From positions 60,406,330-60,470,329 of the forward strand of contig OY986437.1 in assembly GCA_963920525.1 (NCBI GenBank): 64,000 nt of DNA. Reading direction: 5' to 3'. Source of the stretch: Dichetophora obliterata (lineage: Eukaryota > Arthropoda > Insecta > Diptera > Sciomyzidae). A program made the position numbers and the translations under genes. The notes beneath the pieces were generated by a model. The model saw only the letters and a list, made by a program, of their open reading frames with translations, searched no databases and was not told the origin of the DNA. Of this stretch, positions 59,941-64,000 are shown piece by piece; position 1 is the stretch's first letter, and each line of letters opens with the position of its first letter.

Positions 59941-61199
59941 CATGATAGAATTACCAGGTACTATTAATCGCTACTTTTACTCGTTACTTTGGGCATATAG
60001 TGTCAAAATGGTGTCAAATAAAGGTACTGCACACACCAAGAAGTAAAAGGGGATTTTTGCTTTTACTTTTGCCCAGATGTCTACATACGAACATGAACAG
60101 ATGTCGAAATTGACGAACGGCACGAGGACGCCTTAGAGTACGTTGCAGGCTACGTTGTGAAAAGGCTACATTTTGAAAGTTTTCAAAGTAAAGACTGCTC
60201 CTTTACATGGGTGGATGAAGTCTCGCAGGGAGGGCTGAAAAAGCCATAAGCTGCATTTATGGAAAAAATAAAAGATTTGGAGGCGATCTTTAATAAAGCC
60301 AATGGTTGGAACATTTTAGTGTGCAAAGAGTACAGAAAAAAAAACGCTGAATTGTGTTCAGAAAACAAACTTTCCGAATCTTTGAAAGAGCTCTTTATAA
60401 AATGCAGAATGCATTTTCGGTTTAAAAATTTAAATAAAATATAAAAAAATCAAAAATTAAAACAAAAATTTTTGGCAATAAAAAACTTTTGCAATTTCGT
60501 TTATAAAGCAATTGATTTGGTTTATATTTCAACAACTATATATTGTATTACGCTAAACTATACCAAGGCTTAATAGTATTTGAACTTTTTTAAAGTCAGA
60601 CATTAGAACTTTGAATCACATTGTTTCTCTTATGCTTACTTAATTTTTGATGTAATGAACTAATAAAATTGTTGTTTATCACGAAACTAATATCAAGTGC
60701 AAGGACAAGATAAATATTTTAATTTGATATTTGTATTAAGTTTTGTAAAATTACAAAAACAAAATGCATAATGTTTATTCCCAAAAGCATTTTTACTCAA
60801 CACGGAAGAAGCTGCTGACTGCAATGTAAGTTTATTTAATAAAAATTATTATAATGTAGTGTTTTGTTTCAATTTTTTTATGATTTTCTACAGTAAAATG
60901 ATGATTTCCATTTATATTTCCAAACAAAAATACACACAATATATAGCTGATTTTAAAAATACAATACACTATTAAAGGCTCGTTCACAATAACTTTTAAA
61001 TATTGGATATTTTATAAAAACTTATCACAAATACACCACATTATTAATACCCCTATCGTTTGCAGATTTCTGATTTGAAATAATACAAGAAGCAACACTG
61101 TCTCCACCTAATCGCTACATTTTGACACTATATTCCCAATATGACAGTTTATCCCCAGCTGATTTTCAGCGAATAATAATACCTGGTAATTATATCATG
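59941..61199 (+). mobile_element. P-element-like transposon P1 (internally deleted)
   Basis: 31-bp inverted ends: CATGATAGAATTACCAGGTA then CTATTAATCGC on the left; GCGAATAATAATACCTGGTA then ATTATATCATG on the right. CATGATA is also how the Drosophila P element begins. A subterminal inverted repeat of 16 bp (ATATAGTGTCAAAATG at 59995-60010, complement at 61118-61133) recalls the inner repeats of P. The 8-bp GGTAACAC lies on each side (59932-59939 plus one T; 61200-61207), the duplication size of P elements. Carries only a transposase C-terminus. Confidence 0.85.
60127..60444 (+). pseudogene. P-type (THAP9-like) transposase, C-terminal remnant
   Basis: The plus strand reads DALEYVAGYVVKRLHFESFQ, then TWVDEVSQGGLKKP, a TAA stop near 60247, then MEKIKDLEAIFNKANGWNIL and LKELFIKCRMHFRFKNLNKI, and a stop. 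The ALEYVAGY, W(V/I)D..SQGGL and final KxRxHFRxRxLN strings are those of P-element and THAP9 transposases. The N-terminal THAP finger and catalytic core are absent. Confidence 0.8.
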
Positions 61200-61207
61200 G
61201 GTAACAC

Positions 61208-62516
61208 CATAGAAATAAAATATAAGGAAATGGTGTTACCCTCACATACAGTGTATGTGTACTGCGGTATGTTTCGTGAATTGACACTTAGTTTTGACGA
61301 ATAGTTTTTTGACACTTGGATCGTTCTGTCAGTCGAAGTATGAGATAAAAAAATTACTTATATTAAATGCTTAATTAAAACCGATTTTTATTGATAATTT
61401 CAGTGCGATTAGTAAAGTTTATGATATAAACAACTACACAAACATGCGTTGTGCTGTAAAAAACTGTTCAAGTAGTCAAAACTAGAAGAATAATGTGGTT
61501 TTCTTCTATAAGTAAGTATATGAACACCAGTTGAATTTTTTAAACGGAACAACGTTATTTATAATTTATTGTGTTTAAAAAAGTTATTTAAAGTGAAAAT
61601 TTGTGCATTTCCAATTGAAAAGAAGTGAAAAAAGCAAATTGGAGTACGTTGTCTCCGCGCCAATTTTAAGGGATTGAAATGTCAATGTGTTTCAGGGGCG
61701 TATTCAATTTACATATTTCCACACATTTAAGGGCGCTCGTGTTTTCAGTGAAAAATTTTTTGTCACAAGTGCAGTTTATGGCCCACTCGTTAATAATTTT
61801 TTTTTCTTATTTTTATCAAAGGTACTTGGGTCTCTTTAGTCCAAAAGTGCAATAATAAAATGTCGGTCTCAACTGGCTTAGGAGATAAAATTCGAGAAAG
61901 TTTCCAAATTCAGTGTATAATATGAAGTGTGTGGAATAAAGGCAAAAATAAAGAATAAAATAACGCAACAAATAAAAAATTCAAATAAAAAACAATTAAT
62001 TTTAAAGGTGTTTAGAAAGAAATTAATTTTATTTATCTTCACTTAATTTATTGAAATCCATTTTTTTATATATAATTTTTTTAATATTTATATTTATTTA
62101 TAATTTTAATAATATATAAAATTTAATGCATTAATATAAATGCATTCAAATCCAGCAGATAGCTTTTACCATACGTTTTTACTTTACTAATATTCTTGTT
62201 TGCTCTCGGGTGAAATAGGCCTACTGGGGAACCGAACACCCAAAAAAAATCGGTAACGCAGCAAATTGTATACCTCAAGGGTGGTGTGGAAATACAACCT
62301 TTTATTGCTATTGAATAAGAACAAACAAAATAGCGAAAACTTTAAGCCTAAAACTGTAAATATGTTATTACAATCAGAAACCTTTTGGGCCTTTTTTTGT
62401 GATGCAACCGAATGCGACCGTGTTTGAATGTTCATGTATTTGTGCGAACCAACACCAATATGGAAAATGCCGCACTTTTGTGATACTACACCACTTCCTT
62501 ATATTTTACTTCTTTG
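61208..62516 (+). mobile_element. P-element-like transposon P2 (different family)
   Basis: Starts CATAGAAATAAAATATAAGG right after GGTAACAC (61200-61207) and ends with the complement ...CCTTATATTTTACTTCTTTG right before another GGTAACAC (62517-62524). The inverted ends match for about 30 bp with a few changes and resemble the Drosophila P terminus as I remember it, but differ from P1. It holds an N-terminal THAP exon (61444-61511). The rest is AT-rich and non-coding. Confidence 0.82.
61444..61511 (+). pseudogene. P-type transposase first exon (THAP finger start)
   Basis: The ATG at 61444 reads MRCAVKNCSSSQN, a TAG, then KNNVVFFYK and a canonical donor GTAAGT at 61512. C-x4-C at the start followed by a FFxFP-like position is the beginning of a THAP zinc finger, the DNA-binding domain of P transposases. 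The in-frame stop and lack of downstream exons make it dead. Confidence 0.65.
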
Positions 62517-62578
62517 GGTAACACTTAGCTCATGTCTGATTTGACAGATAATTAGTTTTATCTTTCCGCTGAACGAAT

Positions 62579-63281
62579 ATGGTTGTGTATACGCTTGAAC
62601 AACGCTGGAAAATATTGCGACCTTACTTTGAAAATCATTATGCCGATTTTCCAAAAAAATCATCTTTTCCGATGAAGCTCACTTTAATTTTGGCGGGTAT
62701 GTAAACAAGCAAAATTGTCGCATTTGGGGCACAAAAAACCCGCACGCATACATTGAAAAGCCGCTGTACCCAAAACGAGTCACTGTTTGGTGCGGATTTT
62801 GGTCTAGAGGCATAATTAGGCCATTTTTCTTCGAAAATGAGCAAGGAGTGGCCGTTACAGTCAATGGCGATCGTTATCGGGCCATGTTGAACGAATTTTC
62901 GTTCACAAAAATTTAAGAGGAGGATATTGGCAACATTTGGTTTCAACGGACGGCACTACGTGCCACACAACCGAAGCTACACTCGATGTTTTGCGCCATG
63001 TTTTTGAAGATCGCATTATCAGCCGCAGAGCTGCTATCGTTTGGCCACCTCGGAGCTGCGATTTGACACCGTTGGACTATTATTTGTGGGGTGCTCTCAA
63101 AGATAAGTGTTACGCTGACAAGCCAGAGACAATTGACGCTTTAAAGGACAATATTCGTGAAGCCATTGGTGAAATACAGCTGCACACAATCGATAATGTG
63201 CTTAAAAATTGGACCGATCGTGTAGGCTACTGCATGGCCAGCGGAGGCAGCCATTTGAATGAAATTATTTTTCATTATTAA
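62579..63281 (+). pseudogene. mariner transposase (M3), deleted and frameshifted
   Basis: Opens MVVYTLEQRW as in M2, jumps after YFENH to PKKSSF (the position just before the first catalytic Asp), with a frame change so that the SDEAHF block lies in another frame. The VTVWCGFW-type block and the second Asp region (62935) follow in shifted frames. The open C-terminal part at 62937-63281 retains CDLTPLDYYLWGALKDKCYA and RVGYCMASGGSHLNEIIFHY. The HTH region is deleted. Confidence 0.85.
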
Positions 63282-63380
63282 CCGGAAGGATTGTACTTTT
63301 AAATTAAAAAAGAAATTTGAGAAAATATGTAGTAGTTTTTTTTTAATAGAATTTTCAAAAAAAAAGTTATTTGGACCCTT

Positions 63381-64000
63381 TACTTAACTATATATTTGCA
63401 TGTGGCAGAAACATATTTTTTACTGATTCAAAAAACATTTGCCGTAGACAAATGCAATCACGGTCTTTAAAAGGTCGCAAAAACTTATGTAAAACTTTAG
63501 AATTATAGTTTTTATTGCAATGACAGCTTCATCTGATAAATAACTTTCTTCTGTTTCAACGCTATGACCACAATACACAGATATAATGTCCCCTGAAACT
63601 ACATTTTTATTATCAACATCAATGCTGAAGATAGAGTTGTCTATAACAGGACCAGTTTTGTTTTTCCTCATATTTTTCACAATGAAAATATTTTTGAGTA
63701 ACAAACTCATCATTGAATATTAAAAATGACAATTTTTTTTTTTGCTAAATACAGTTGATAGCTTTGATGGAAAATTTCATAGTTTTTTTTTACAAAAATT
63801 TGAAAGGCTTAAAATCGGCCCAAAAAATTGTTTTCTTTTAATTGTTGTGGGACTCTATCATACATTCAATAAAACCACAGAAAGGGTAAAGTAATTGAAG
63901 TAAAAACCCCAAAATATGAATTTAAATTTATTCAAAGAAATTTATTTTTTACTGCTAAATAAACACTGCTAGATAAACAAAAAACAAACACAATGCATAA
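63381..64000. other. robo intron, unassigned minus-strand frame
   Basis: Minus-strand frame at 63713-63420 (97 residues, including SIDVDNKNVVSGDIISVYCG) has a protein-like composition but I cannot place it. It may be a fragment of another transposon. The rest of the stretch is AT-rich. Confidence 0.35.

Larger units (their letters stand above)
59883..63380 (+). mobile_element. DD41D mariner M3, split by two P-like elements
   Basis: The left end (59883-59939) matches the right end of M2: a GGGTCC terminus, TTTTTTTTCAACTAGCGCTT, ATTTCGTGAATGGTAA. The sequence then breaks off at GGTAACAC and picks up again at 62517 with GGTAACACTTAGCTCATGTC, exactly as in M2 (57980-57955, minus strand). The right end (AAGTTATTTGGACCCTT, to about 63380) is the complement of the M2 left end. 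The 2.58 kb between are two P-element-like transposons. Confidence 0.82.

Noticed and set aside
61270..61305. A further mariner end fragment (TTTCGTGAATTGACACTTAG)
   Set aside because: Resembles the mariner subterminal sequence but the match is short and lies inside P2; treated as chance.
51796..64000. The Robo Ig1 exon
   Set aside because: I looked for its expected strings on the minus strand and found none, so it must lie beyond the right edge.

Overview
The window looks like about 64 kb of a higher-fly (Diptera) genome. It lies almost entirely inside one host gene: roundabout (robo1 type), read on the minus strand. Six short coding exons with canonical splice sites and matching phases carry the second part of the receptor ectodomain, Ig2 to Ig5, at 51795-51677, 40580-40397, 29427-29158, 13789-13512, 2763-2562 and 2398-2316. 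Exons for the signal peptide and Ig1 would lie to the right of the window; the fibronectin repeats, membrane segment and cytoplasmic tail would lie to the left. The exons total 1,136 bp. Four of the five introns seen are 10-16 kb and the last is 163 bp. A tephritid fruit fly or close relative is a plausible source, judging from near-Drosophila Robo protein, DD41D (rosa-type) mariners and a tRNA-derived SINE of a kind I associate with fruit flies; I cannot name the species.

The introns are a nested archive of transposable elements. Left (0.5-12.3 kb): a 166-bp piggyBac-type MITE, a TA-flanked MITE, a foldback repeat family, a LINE 3' fragment with a 13-bp target duplication, and two decayed copies of one Jockey-like LINE in opposite orientations. 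Middle (14-28.5 kb): a Harbinger-like element; a foldback element holding a LINE with an open RT/RNase H frame, itself holding an unclassified 1.3-kb element (here 'X'); a palindromic element split by a TTAA-flanked piggyBac-like element that carries a MITE and an RTE-type LINE; and a SINE. Right of exon Ig3 (31-51 kb): a 58-bp-TIR MITE, a piggyBac relic, a hAT relic, a Helitron, a Tc1-like MITE, a hAT-like foldback filled with about 1.6 kb of (ATT)n, and a perfect 246-bp tandem duplication. Right end (52-64 kb): three DD41D mariners, a 1.7-kb palindrome, and two different P-element-like transposons inserted side by side in one mariner, sharing the 8-bp duplication GGTAACAC.

Only the robo exons look like functional host coding sequence. 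The one TE frame that stays open over a long distance is the RT/RNase H LINE at 19421-22446 (its RT frame is split by X). The rest carry stops, frameshifts or deletions. Points most worth a second look: the X repeat, found twice, with compensatory base changes in a hairpin and a 13-bp target duplication; the double P-like insertion; the large intronic inverted repeats that would fold into long double-stranded RNA in robo pre-mRNA; and the huge ATT tract.
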